Source of the DNA: Erythrobacter sp. YJ-T3-07
GTDB taxonomy: Bacteria > Pseudomonadota > Alphaproteobacteria > Sphingomonadales > Sphingomonadaceae
Length of the DNA: 64,000 nt
Direction: 5' to 3'
NCBI RefSeq assembly: GCF_015999305.1
Contig: NZ_JAEAGP010000001.1
Span: 2,046,001-2,110,000, forward strand
Notes under the pieces: model-generated
Database searches by the model: none
Told to the model about the DNA's origin: nothing
What the model saw: the letters and a program-made list of their open reading frames with translations, nothing else
Part shown: positions 52,974 through 62,511 of the stretch, in pieces
How the letters are laid out: each line of letters starts with the position of its first letter
How positions within the stretch are numbered: position 1 is the first letter of the stretch
Made by a program: the position numbers and the translations under genes

Positions 52974-53114
52974 TCAGGGCGTGATCAGCAGCACGACGAT
53001 GAACACGATCAGGCAAATGATCGGGATCGCGAACTTCAGGCTTCCCATGAAGCGTTCGTACGTGTTGCGAGCCTTTTCGATATCCTTGGTAACGGCTTCG
53101 TTTTGTGCGGCCAT
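52974..53114 (-). CDS. aa3-type cytochrome oxidase subunit IV-like peptide
   Basis: 46-residue single-helix protein: MAAQNEAVTKDIEKARNTYE followed by FMGSLKFAIPI and helix CLIVFIVVLL. This matches the bacterial aa3 subunit IV family, which in many alphaproteobacteria precedes pntAa. GGAGAA ribosome-binding site. Too short for ordinary gene finding but well supported by context. Confidence 0.88.
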   Translation of the reverse strand: MAAQNEAVTKDIEKARNTYERFMGSLKFAIPIICLIVFIVVLLITP

Positions 53115-53226
53115 GGCGCGTAAATTCTCCGGTTAAGGCGCTAGTCGCGGCAGGGTCTATCCTCGCCCCCCGCCATTCTCAAGCTCTTGCTGCTGTGCAC
53201 TATCGCATGAGCGAGGGAAACTAGCC

Positions 53227-53241
53227 TTAATCTGGTCTTTA
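53227..53241. promoter_or_regulatory. CtrA-like box before the NtrC-like regulator
   Basis: TTAA-TCTGGTC-TTTA, 7 of 8 matches to TTAA-N7-TTAA, 72 bases before the ATG. The rest of the 198-bp divergent gap shows no other clear element. Confidence 0.35.
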
Positions 53242-53312
53242 CCGCCGTCGGGTAGACCAACGCCCTGCACCGCAACGGGACACATTCCCTTGCACAGGCA
53301 CGGCGGGGACAC

Positions 53313-54731
53313 ATGGCCGATCAAGAAGAACGTTTGCTAATGCTGATCGACGACGAGCCGGCGCAGAGCCGCCTTGTCACCGCGCTCGCCGCCCGCGACG
53401 GTTGGCGGACGGTGGTCGTGAACGATGCAGAAACCGCAATCGCCACGCTGGGCACGCGGCAGGGCATGCAATTGTCTGCCATCATCCTCGACCAGTGGGT
53501 GCCCGGCGATGCCGCGTGCGACCTGATTGCCGAACTCAAGAAGCGCCGCCCCGCGCTGCCGATTCTGATGCTGACCACCAGCGCCAGCCCGCTGCTCGCG
53601 GTCGAGGCGATGCGCGCCGGTGCCACCGACTATCTGATCAAGCCGGTCGCGCCCGAACGGCTGATGCGCGCGCTGCGTAGCGCCACCCGGGTCGAGGCGA
53701 GCCGTAACGAGCTTCAGCCGCTGACCGAGAAGATGCCCGCGGTGCTCGATTTCGACGCGATGATCGGGACCGACCCGATCTTCCGCATCGCGCTGGCCCG
53801 CGCCGCCAAGGCAGCCCGATCGCACGGCCACGTGCTGATCGAGGGCGAGAGCGGCACCGGCAAGGAGATGCTGCTGCGCGCGATCCAGGCGACCAGCCCG
53901 CGCGCCAAGGCCCCCTTCCGCCTCGTCAATGTTGCCGGCGTGCCGGTCAACTCGATCGAATCGGCGCTGTTCGGGCACGAGAAAGGCGCCTTCGCGGGTG
54001 CTTTCGAGAGCCAGATGGGCGCGTTGCAGCATTGCGACACCGGCACGCTGGTGCTCGACGAGATCGACCGCCTTTCCGCCGATCAGCAGGCACGCCTCGC
54101 AACCACGCTGAACGAAGGGATCGTCCGCCCGATCGGCGCGACCCACGGCTTCCGGATCGACACGCGCCTGCTTTCCGCAAGCAATCGCCCGCTGTCCGAA
54201 CTCGCCGCGAAGGGCCAGTTCGACCAGGATCTGCTCGCCGCGATCTCCGCCACCCGGATCAGCCTGCCCCCGCTGCGCGAGCGGCCGGGCGACATCGCCG
54301 CGCTGGCCCGCCACTTCCTCGCCCGGATCGGCGACCAGCCGGGCCTGCGCCATCTCAGCCTGGCCGACAGCGCGCTCAATCTGCTGTGCGCCTACGACTG
54401 GCCGGGCAATGTCCGCCAGCTGCAGGCGGTCCTGTTCCGCGCCGCTGTGTTCTGCGATGCGGAGATGCTGACCAGCAGCGATTTCCCCCAGCTTTCCGAA
54501 CTGATCGGCGATCATGCCGGGAGCGGCCAACACGTGCAGGAAGCGGTCGGCGTGATGCTCTATACCGACGATGGCAACCTGCGCCCGCTCGAAGAGATCG
54601 AGGCCGACGTGATCCGCCTCGCCATCGGCCATTATCGCGGACGGATGACCGAGGTCGCCCGCAGGCTCGGCATCGGGCGTTCCACGCTCTATCGCAAGCT
54701 GAGCGACCTCGGGATCGACAACGCCGCCTGA
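53313..54731 (+). CDS. NtrC-family response regulator with altered GAFTGA loop
   Basis: 472 residues: receiver domain (IDDEP, phosphoacceptor D60 in IILDQWVPGD, K110 in DYLIKP), AAA+ domain (Walker A GESGTGKE 178-185, Walker B GTLVLDEID) and Fis-type helix-turn-helix (VARRLGIGRSTLYRKL) at the C-terminus. The sigma54-contacting loop reads GAFAGA at 225-230 instead of GAFTGA. Thr there is critical in well-studied activators, so this protein may not remodel sigma54 holoenzyme. No histidine kinase gene adjoins it. Divergent from the oxidase IV/pnt cluster. Confidence 0.93.
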   Translation: MADQEERLLMLIDDEPAQSRLVTALAARDGWRTVVVNDAETAIATLGTRQGMQLSAIILDQWVPGDAACDLIAELKKRRPALPILMLTTSASPLLAVEAMRAGATDYLIKPVAPERLMRALRSATRVEASRNELQPLTEKMPAVLDFDAMIGTDPIFRIALARAAKAARSHGHVLIEGESGTGKEMLLRAIQATSPRAKAPFRLVNVAGVPVNSIESALFGHEKGAFAGAFESQMGALQHCDTGTLVLDEIDRLSADQQARLATTLNEGIVRPIGATHGFRIDTRLLSASNRPLSELAAKGQFDQDLLAAISATRISLPPLRERPGDIAALARHFLARIGDQPGLRHLSLADSALNLLCAYDWPGNVRQLQAVLFRAAVFCDAEMLTSSDFPQLSELIGDHAGSGQHVQEAVGVMLYTDDGNLRPLEEIEADVIRLAIGHYRGRMTEVARRLGIGRSTLYRKLSDLGIDNAA

Positions 54732-54747
54732 CAGGGCCCGTGCCGGC

Positions 54748-54772
54748 GGAACCCGGCACGCCATCTCCCGTT
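54748..54772 (+). promoter_or_regulatory. EcfG-type general stress promoter, overlapping a hairpin
   Basis: GGAAC (54748-54752), 16-base spacer, CGTT (54769-54772). A hairpin CGTGCCGG/CCGGCACG (54739-54760) after the regulator gene overlaps the -35 element, so a terminator and a promoter appear to be merged. The hemerythrin ATG is 41 bases downstream. Confidence 0.65.
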
Positions 54773-54812
54773 CTCTGAGCGTAATCTTACGCCGAAAACA
54801 GGAATAGCCTAC

Positions 54813-55328
54813 ATGGATATCGTCGACTGCATTCTCGCCGACCACGACCGCCAGCGCCGCTGGTTTGCAGCACTGGACGAGGCGCGCGACGATCTCGAAT
54901 CCGCGGGCAAAATCTTCAACCGCCTGCGCGACCATCTCGAAGCGCATGCCATGGCGGAAGAGAAGTACTTCTACCCCACCCTCCTCCAGCTCGGCGAAGG
55001 CGCGCTCGATTCCGACAGTGCGGACGAGACCACCGAAGACGCGATCGACGATCACAACAAGATCGCCAACGCAGCCGACGCGGCACTCAACGAAGAGGTC
55101 GGATCGGACGCCTGGTGGAAGTGTGTCGACAAGGCGAACTACCAGAACAGCGCGCATCTTTCCGAAGAGGAACGCCAGGGCCTGACCGATTTCCGCCGCC
55201 GGGTGCCGCTGGAAAAGCGGATCGCGCTGGGGATCAAGTATCTCGCCTTCGAAGCAGACCACGTCACCAATGTGGAGCGCGAGGAGAAGGATCCGGACGC
55301 ATACATCGAGGAAAACGAAGCGGCGTGA
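54813..55328 (+). CDS. Hemerythrin HHE-domain protein
   Basis: 171-residue four-helix-bundle di-iron protein. Ligand motifs: LADHDRQR (first His), RDHLEAHAMAEEKYFYP (H...E), DDHNKI and the later HVTNVEREE. Likely senses or scavenges O2, NO or iron-related stress; members are often general-stress induced in alphaproteobacteria. The promoter at 54748 fits that. AGGAA precedes the ATG. Confidence 0.93.
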   Translation: MDIVDCILADHDRQRRWFAALDEARDDLESAGKIFNRLRDHLEAHAMAEEKYFYPTLLQLGEGALDSDSADETTEDAIDDHNKIANAADAALNEEVGSDAWWKCVDKANYQNSAHLSEEERQGLTDFRRRVPLEKRIALGIKYLAFEADHVTNVEREEKDPDAYIEENEAA

Positions 55329-55388
55329 CGAGGATGCGCCGGTTGCCGGGGCATCGACAACGCGGCGTAACCCGCTAAGCCCCTCGGC

Positions 55389-56147
55389 ATGACCGAGGGA
55401 TACGATTTCACCAACCGCACCGCACTCGTCACCGGGGCCGCTTCCGGCATCGGTGCCGCGTGCGCCCGCTGGCTCGACCGCAATGGGATCGGCAAGCTGA
55501 TCCTGATCGACCGCGACGGCGATGGCCTGGGCAAGCTTGGGCTGTCGTGCGAGGTCGAGAGCCACCAGGCCGACGTTGCCGACGCGGGCTTCTGGCAGAG
55601 CCTCGAACCGCAGCTCGACCGGCTCGACCATGCGGTAGTCAACGCCGGGATCGGCACCGGCGGCCGGATTGCCGAACTAGACTTTGCCGAGTGGCGGCGG
55701 GTGATGGCGATCAACCTCGATGGTGCCTTCCTCACTCTCTCCACTGCCCTGCGCGCGATGCGCAAGACGGGCGGCGGAAGCGCGGTCGTCACCGCGTCGA
55801 TCACCGGGCTCAAACCGGTGCCCGGCATCGGCGCCTATGGCGTCTCCAAGGCCGCGGTCGCGCACATGGCGCGGATCGCGGCGGCAGAGAACGCAGGCCA
55901 CGGCATCCGCGTCAACGCCATCGCGCCCGGCGGCGTCGACACCGCGATCTGGAACTCGCCCGACAACGAAGCCCAGTTTGCCGAGCACGGGCGCGAGGCG
56001 GTGATCGCGCAGATGGGCAAGACCACCCCGCGCGGCCGCTTCGCCACGGCGGACGAGCTGGCGCGCGACATCGGCTACCTCCTGTCCGACGCCTCCGCCA
56101 ACGTCACCGGCACCGTGCTGACCAGCGACGGCGGGTACACGCTCTAA
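55389..56147 (+). CDS. SDR-family oxidoreductase
   Basis: 252 residues, classical short-chain dehydrogenase: TGAASGIGAAC cofactor loop, NAGIGTGGRIAEL, catalytic Ser in VTASITG, Y-x3-K in YGVSK, and C-terminal TGTVLTSDGGYTL. Substrate unknown. Convergent with folP, four bases between stops. Confidence 0.93.
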   Translation: MTEGYDFTNRTALVTGAASGIGAACARWLDRNGIGKLILIDRDGDGLGKLGLSCEVESHQADVADAGFWQSLEPQLDRLDHAVVNAGIGTGGRIAELDFAEWRRVMAINLDGAFLTLSTALRAMRKTGGGSAVVTASITGLKPVPGIGAYGVSKAAVAHMARIAAAENAGHGIRVNAIAPGGVDTAIWNSPDNEAQFAEHGREAVIAQMGKTTPRGRFATADELARDIGYLLSDASANVTGTVLTSDGGYTL

Positions 56148-56151
56148 CCTC

Positions 56152-57264
56152 CTAGCCCGGTAAATCGCCGAAATCAGTCAGCGCGGCATCACGAAGCCCG
56201 CGCCACACATCGCGCGCCTGCACCGTCTCGGGCACATCATGCACCCTCACCAACTGCGCGCCCGCATCCATCGCCGCGAGAGCCAGTGCGATGCTCCCAC
56301 CAAGCCGCGCATCCGCCGCAGCCTCCTTGCTCAGCGCGCCGATCATCCGCTTGCGGCTCGCGCCGAACAGGATCGGCTGGCCGAGTGCGTGGAACAGCGG
56401 CAGCGCGTTGATCAGCGCGAGATTGTCGGTCAGCGACTTGCCGAAGCCGAGGCCCGGATCGAGCAGGATCTTCTCTCGCGCGATCCCCGCCGCGACCGCC
56501 GCATCGCGCCGTTCACGCAAAGCGTCGAACACGTCGAACGCCACGCTCTCATACGTCCCGCCCTCGTGCAGGTCGTTGCCCGATCCCGGCGCGTGCATCA
56601 GCACCACCGGGCAGCCGGTCTTCGCCACCAGTTCGGCCGAGCGCGGGTCGTAGCGCAGCGCGGAGACATCGTTGACGATCCCCGCGCCTGCCTTGAGCGC
56701 CGCCTCCATCGTGCCCGCGCGGCGCGTGTCGATGCTGACCGCCGCGCCCATGCTGGCGGCGGCCTCGACCGCAGGCACGACGCGGCGGATTTCCTCTTCC
56801 TCCCACACCGCCTCAGCCCCTGGCCGCGTGCTTTCGCCGCCAATGTCGATGGTGGAGGCCCCCGCCTCGACCATCGCGCCGATCGCCTCACGCGTGCCCG
56901 CCGGATCGCCGACATGCTTGCCTCCGTCGGAGAAGCTGTCGGGCGTGACGTTGAGGATGCCCATCACCTGCGGCTGGTCGAGGCGCACGGTTCGCACACC
57001 CAGCTCCAGCGGCGGGTGCGCCATGCGCAGGTTGCTCCACTGCACCTCCGCCTCCGCAGCCACGCTGTCGGGCAGTTGTCCGAGCACCTGCGCGATGCTC
57101 TCGGGCGAAGCACGCCAGCGCTCGACCACTTCGCCATCGCGGCGATAGATCACCGCAAAGCGGCTGGCATAGACGAGCCCACCGGCGAGCCGAACAGCAT
57201 CGCCCTCCTCGCTCTGCGGACCCGGCGCGAAGCCGATCGGGCGGATGTAGACTGTCTCGCTCAT
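56152..57264 (-). CDS. folP: Dihydropteroate synthase
   Basis: 370 residues, longer than E. coli FolP because of an N-terminal extension of about 95 residues. Core signatures: VMGILNVTPDSFSDGG, IDIGGESTRPGA, AGAGIVNDVSAL, VLMHAPGSG, LLDPGLGFGKSL and GASRKRMIGAL. Makes dihydropteroate for folate; target of sulfonamides. Confidence 0.96.
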   Translation of the reverse strand: MSETVYIRPIGFAPGPQSEEGDAVRLAGGLVYASRFAVIYRRDGEVVERWRASPESIAQVLGQLPDSVAAEAEVQWSNLRMAHPPLELGVRTVRLDQPQVMGILNVTPDSFSDGGKHVGDPAGTREAIGAMVEAGASTIDIGGESTRPGAEAVWEEEEIRRVVPAVEAAASMGAAVSIDTRRAGTMEAALKAGAGIVNDVSALRYDPRSAELVAKTGCPVVLMHAPGSGNDLHEGGTYESVAFDVFDALRERRDAAVAAGIAREKILLDPGLGFGKSLTDNLALINALPLFHALGQPILFGASRKRMIGALSKEAAADARLGGSIALALAAMDAGAQLVRVHDVPETVQARDVWRGLRDAALTDFGDLPG

Positions 57265-57573
57265 GCGCCCTCACCTAGCCGCTTTGCAGGGGATCTGACA
57301 CACCTGACACACAGTCCTGAGGGGGAAAACCGGCTCCCTCGCGATCGGAGACAGGCAGACACCCGAGTTCGCCACGGAGCCAGGCATTGCATCCCTTCTA
57401 GCCTCAAGGCTCCGCAGCAGGAAAGCTGCACGATTGCGACTGCCGGCCACAGAAATGTCGTGATGAAGGCGCACTGCGAGGTCGCAAGCCCGAAAGGCTG
57501 CGAGTCGTGTTGCAACTTCACCCAACCCGCGGCTCATCCGCGCCGCCGGTCGACCGATACGGGAGTGCGCGAA
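57265..57573. other. 309-bp divergent intergenic region with dispersed repeat copy 2
   Basis: Between folP (-) and an alpha/beta hydrolase (+). At 57295-57317 it contains an exact copy of the 23-bp repeat found at 23107 (core TGACACACCTGACACACAGT). Beyond that I see one GANTC site (GAGTC near 57505) and no recognisable promoter, RNA or coding sequence. Confidence 0.7.
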
Positions 57574-58410
57574 ATGGCGTTTGTAACCACCAATGACGGC
57601 GTCGACATCTTCTTCAAGGACTGGGGCCCAAAAGACGCACGGCCGATCATGTTTCACCACGGCTGGCCGCTGAGTGCGGACGACTGGGACGCGCAGATGC
57701 TGTTCTTCCTGTCGAAGGGCTTCCGCGTCGTCTCGCATGACCGACGCGGACATGGCCGTTCGGAGCAGGTCGATCACGGGCATGACATCGACCACTATGC
57801 CGCAGACGCGGCCGCGGTGGTCGAACATCTCGACCTCAGGAATGCGGTGCATGTCGGCCATTCGACGGGTGGCGGCGAAGCTGCCCGGTATGTTGCCAAG
57901 CACGGCGAACCCGCCGGGCGCGTGGCCAAGGCGGTGCTGGTTTCCGCCATTACGCCACTGATGCTGAAGACCCCGGACAATCCCGAAGGCACGCCGATGG
58001 AAGTGTTCGACGGTTTTCGCGCCGCGCTCGCGGCGAACCGGGCGCAGATGTACCGCGATGTCCCCGCCGGCCCATTCTACGGCTTCAACCGCGAAGGCGC
58101 GACTGTGCACGAGGGCGTGATCCAGAACTGGTGGCGACAGGGCATGATCGGCAGCGCGCACGCGCATTATCACGGGATCAAGGCGTTTTCCGAAACCGAC
58201 CTTTCGGACGATCTGAAGGCCATCACGGTGCCGACCCTGGTCCTGCACGGCGAGGACGACCAGATCGTCCCGATCGCCGCATCCGCTCCGAACGCAGCGG
58301 CGCTGCTCGCCGATGCGACCCTCAAGACGTACCCGGGATATTCCCACGGAATGCTGACGGTCAACGCCGAGGAGCTCAACGCGGATATCCTGGCTTTCGT
58401 GACAGCCTGA
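57574..58410 (+). CDS. Alpha/beta hydrolase, non-heme haloperoxidase-like
   Basis: 278 residues: oxyanion FHHGWPLSADDW, SHDRRGHGRS, nucleophile Ser in HVGHSTGGGE, acid in HGEDDQIVP and His in YPGYSHGM. This is the arylesterase/cofactor-free haloperoxidase subgroup. ATG at 57574 begins MAFVTTNDGVDIFFKDWG, the family N-terminus; the longer frame upstream is non-family. Confidence 0.93.
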   Translation: MAFVTTNDGVDIFFKDWGPKDARPIMFHHGWPLSADDWDAQMLFFLSKGFRVVSHDRRGHGRSEQVDHGHDIDHYAADAAAVVEHLDLRNAVHVGHSTGGGEAARYVAKHGEPAGRVAKAVLVSAITPLMLKTPDNPEGTPMEVFDGFRAALAANRAQMYRDVPAGPFYGFNREGATVHEGVIQNWWRQGMIGSAHAHYHGIKAFSETDLSDDLKAITVPTLVLHGEDDQIVPIAASAPNAAALLADATLKTYPGYSHGMLTVNAEELNADILAFVTA

Positions 58411-58476
58411 TCGGAATCGCGGCAGGGTCGCCCCTATCTCATGGGGGGTCACGACCCAATGCTCTGCGAGCCCCGA

Positions 58477-59202
58477 TCACCGCAGCGCTGCGACCAGATC
58501 GCTTTCGAAGCGGGCGGCGTCTTTGCGCCCCGCCAGCAGCATCTGCGTGTCGAGGTGGAGGCTCACACGGCCTCTCGCCATCACGAGGCCTGCATTACAG
58601 AAGCCGCACAGCGTCGTGAGATCGTGCAGCGCGGTGATCAGGGTCAATCCCTCCTCCACCAGCGTGGCGAGCGCCGCGCGGGTGTCGAACGCTGCCACCG
58701 GGTCGAGCCAGTTGAACGGTTCGTCTAGGATCACGATACGGGTGGGTCGGGCGAAGGCCAGCGCCAGCGCAGCGCGCTGCTTCATTCCGGACGAACATTG
58801 TCCGACCGGTACATCCAGAAGGTTCTCAACGCCCAGCGCCAGCCACAAAGCCGCATTGCGCTGCGACTGGACCGAAGGTTCGTCGCCAGCCAGCGCAAGC
58901 AAATCGCGCACCGTCAACGACGCGGGCAATCCTTCGATCGGCGGCGCGAACCCAATCGCGCGCGCCCGTGCGTCGCGATCCTGCGCCGTTTCCTCACCAA
59001 AAATCGCACAACGACCCTCCGCAATCGGAAGCCGGCCCGCAACGGCGCGCAGCAAGGTGGTCTTGCCCGAGCCGTTCGCCCCGATCACCCCGAACCAGCC
59101 CGCTGGCGCGATGCTCGCGCTGAGCGCATGCACGACGGGACGCCCGCCGCGAGCGATCCCGACACCGGCGAGTTCGACAGCCGCGCTCACGCTATCAGCC
59201 AT
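58477..59202 (-). CDS. ABC transporter ATP-binding protein
   Basis: 241 residues: Walker A GANGSGKTTLL, Q-loop region FAPPIEGL, signature QCSSGMKQR in place of LSGGQ, Walker B IVILDEPFNWLD and switch His in ALHDLTTL. Pairs with the overlapping membrane gene at 59187. The divergent signature is seen in some ABC-2/heme-type exporters; substrate unknown. Confidence 0.9.
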   Translation of the reverse strand: MADSVSAAVELAGVGIARGGRPVVHALSASIAPAGWFGVIGANGSGKTTLLRAVAGRLPIAEGRCAIFGEETAQDRDARARAIGFAPPIEGLPASLTVRDLLALAGDEPSVQSQRNAALWLALGVENLLDVPVGQCSSGMKQRAALALAFARPTRIVILDEPFNWLDPVAAFDTRAALATLVEEGLTLITALHDLTTLCGFCNAGLVMARGRVSLHLDTQMLLAGRKDAARFESDLVAALR

Positions 59203-60176
59203 CGTGCGCCCCTTCCCCGCCTCGCGAGCCACACCATCGCAGCAAGGATCGCGAGCGGGCCGAGTGGCGGGAGCGAGAGCATGAGGTAGGCGGTAATTGC
59301 GACGATGATCGTCACCAGCCAGTCTGCCGGCATCCGGTCGAAGGCACGATAGGCAAGAACGCGCAGGATCGTGAACGCAGGCAAGCCGAACGCGGCGAGC
59401 GCGGCGATGCCTGCCGCGACCCCGCTTTGCGACAGAGCGAGCACAGCGGCGGCAGGCACCAGCAAGGCGAGCTGGAGCGGCAGCCACCTGCGCAGCAGGT
59501 CGGCTGCGGATCGACCTACCATCGCCATGTAGCGCACGACCGCCGCGTCGACCTGCCCGGCCAACAGCGCGACCATCAATGCGTAGCCACCTGCGACCAT
59601 CGCAGCGAGATAGGTTTCCGATGGCAGGAGAGCGCAGACGAGCCCGACAAGTCCGGAACTTGCGGCGGCCAGAGGCAGGAGATGAGAGCCTTCCATGACG
59701 TGCTTCCCGCGCGGCACGAGGCCCGTCGCCAACCAGGCGAGCCGAAGGCGCAGCGCGGCTGCGATCAGGCCGACTATCACGCCCGCCACAATCCCGATCA
59801 CCGTCGACGTCCCCATCAGACCGCCGAGCCCCCGGACACTGGCAAGCAGGACTGCCAAGCCGACAAGAAGCGGCGGCAGGACATAACCCACCGCATCCGT
59901 GCTACGCTGCGCGAAGTGCGCTAGTGCGCCTTCGGTCCGGTGATATTCGAGTCGCCCCACCAACGCCCTGGCCAGCGCCGCGGCAATCAGGAATGCGGCG
60001 ATTACAAGGATGACCTCGCGCCGCTCCGCAGGAAGCTCACCCAGCCAGGAGCGCGCGAACAGCGCGAGGACTGGCAGGGCCACCAGCACGGTCGGCAGAT
60101 CACGTCCGCGCCGCGCCACCTGCCTTGCAAGCGCGGAGGTTATCGCCGCATCATGCCTGAGAAGCGCGAAACGCAC
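59187..60176 (-). CDS. Polytopic membrane protein, probable ABC permease
   Basis: 329 residues with about eight to ten hydrophobic helices (TVLVALPVLALFA, VILVIAAFLIAAALA, LPPLLVGLAVLLAS, IVAGVIVGLIAA and more). No named family. Overlaps the ATP-binding gene by 16 bases, so it is most likely the transmembrane half of that transporter. GTG at 60176 is chosen, 17 bases after the ccrM stop, giving VRFALLRHDAA. Confidence 0.75.
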   Translation of the reverse strand: MRFALLRHDAAITSALARQVARRGRDLPTVLVALPVLALFARSWLGELPAERREVILVIAAFLIAAALARALVGRLEYHRTEGALAHFAQRSTDAVGYVLPPLLVGLAVLLASVRGLGGLMGTSTVIGIVAGVIVGLIAAALRLRLAWLATGLVPRGKHVMEGSHLLPLAAASSGLVGLVCALLPSETYLAAMVAGGYALMVALLAGQVDAAVVRYMAMVGRSAADLLRRWLPLQLALLVPAAAVLALSQSGVAAGIAALAAFGLPAFTILRVLAYRAFDRMPADWLVTIIVAITAYLMLSLPPLGPLAILAAMVWLARRGRGARWLIA

Positions 60177-60192
60177 TGCGGCCCGCCGGCCC

Positions 60193-61446
<1,254 letters not shown>

Positions 61447-61506
61447 TCATTCTTGGTAAATGCTTATGGTTAGGGCCGGGTAAAAGCGCGCCAACCCCTT
61501 GGAAAA

Positions 61507-62433
61507 TCAGCTGAAAGCGAGTGCGGTATTCGCTGCGAATCCGCCCAGCATCAGCAGGCCGAACAGGCGACCGATCCGGTTCATGAAGCGGCACACCAGC
61601 ACCAGCAGCAGCGCCGAGGCGGCGCAGATGGGCCAGCCGTACTGGAGCAGCTCGGGCGGGAGGGAGCTGCCCGACACGCTCATCGTCACGCCGCCGATCA
61701 GCAGCAGGTTGAAGATGTTGGAGCCCAGCACGTTGCCCAGCGCCAGCTCCGCATGGCCGCGAAACGCGGCGACGGCGGAGGCGGCCAGTTCGGGCAGCGA
61801 GGTGCCGACCGCGACGATCGTCAGCCCGATCACCGCCTGGCTGACGCCAAGGTCGCTCGCAATATCGATCGCCCCGGTCACCAGCCAGCGTCCGCCGAAC
61901 ACCAGGGCAGCAACGCCCAGCGCGAAGAACAGCAGCGAGAGCGCGAAATTGGAAGGCACCGCGGTTTCCTCCGCCTCGGCCTCTGCCTGCGCGGGCGGAT
62001 GGCGGTAACGCCACACGATATAGATCACGAGTGCAGCCAGCAGGCCGACACCGATGAAGGGCGATCCGATCCTGAGCCAAGCGATCCCCCACACGATCAG
62101 CGTCAGCAGCAGCGCGACGACGGAATCGCGCCGCCCCACGCCCGCGAGGACGATCGGTGCGACCATTGCGGCACCGCCCAGGATCAGCAGCGAATTGGCG
62201 ATGTTGGAGCCGACGATATTGCCCCACGCGATCTCGGGCGAACCGCTCAGCACGGCCTGCACGCTGGCGACCATCTCGGGCATCGAGGTCGCCGCACCGA
62301 CGATCACCAGCCCGGTGAACAGCGTGGAGACGCCCAGCTTGTTGGCGATGCCCACCGCGCCGCGGACCAGCAGTTCCCCTCCCCCGGCAAGCGCGACGAG
62401 GCCGATGGCGATAAGGATCAGTGAACCGGTCAT
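61507..62433 (-). CDS. CaCA-family calcium/sodium exchanger
   Basis: 308 residues, ten to eleven helices, two inverted alpha repeats: GAATSMPEMVASVQAVLSG with GNIVGSNIANSLLILG, and AVGTSLPELAASAVAAF with GNVLGSNIFNLLLIGG. Acidic cytosolic loop AEAEAEE. Exchanges Na+ or H+ for Ca2+ at the inner membrane. ATG at 62433 begins MTGSLILIAIG. Confidence 0.94.
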   Translation of the reverse strand: MTGSLILIAIGLVALAGGGELLVRGAVGIANKLGVSTLFTGLVIVGAATSMPEMVASVQAVLSGSPEIAWGNIVGSNIANSLLILGGAAMVAPIVLAGVGRRDSVVALLLTLIVWGIAWLRIGSPFIGVGLLAALVIYIVWRYRHPPAQAEAEAEETAVPSNFALSLLFFALGVAALVFGGRWLVTGAIDIASDLGVSQAVIGLTIVAVGTSLPELAASAVAAFRGHAELALGNVLGSNIFNLLLIGGVTMSVSGSSLPPELLQYGWPICAASALLLVLVCRFMNRIGRLFGLLMLGGFAANTALAFS

Positions 62434-62511
62434 ATGCGGCGGGGTGATAGCATGCCGCGCCCGCCCGCATAGGGGCAATTGCGCAGCGTTCGACGGTTTA
62501 CGGCGGCAGCG

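Noticed and set aside
53337..55631. 764-codon minus-strand frame under the regulator and hemerythrin
   Set aside because: Antisense to three well-supported plus-strand genes; no domain.
61448..61475. CtrA site near CTAACCATAAG upstream of ccrM
   Set aside because: Only the first half matches; second half CATT fails the TTAA-N7-TTAA spacing.
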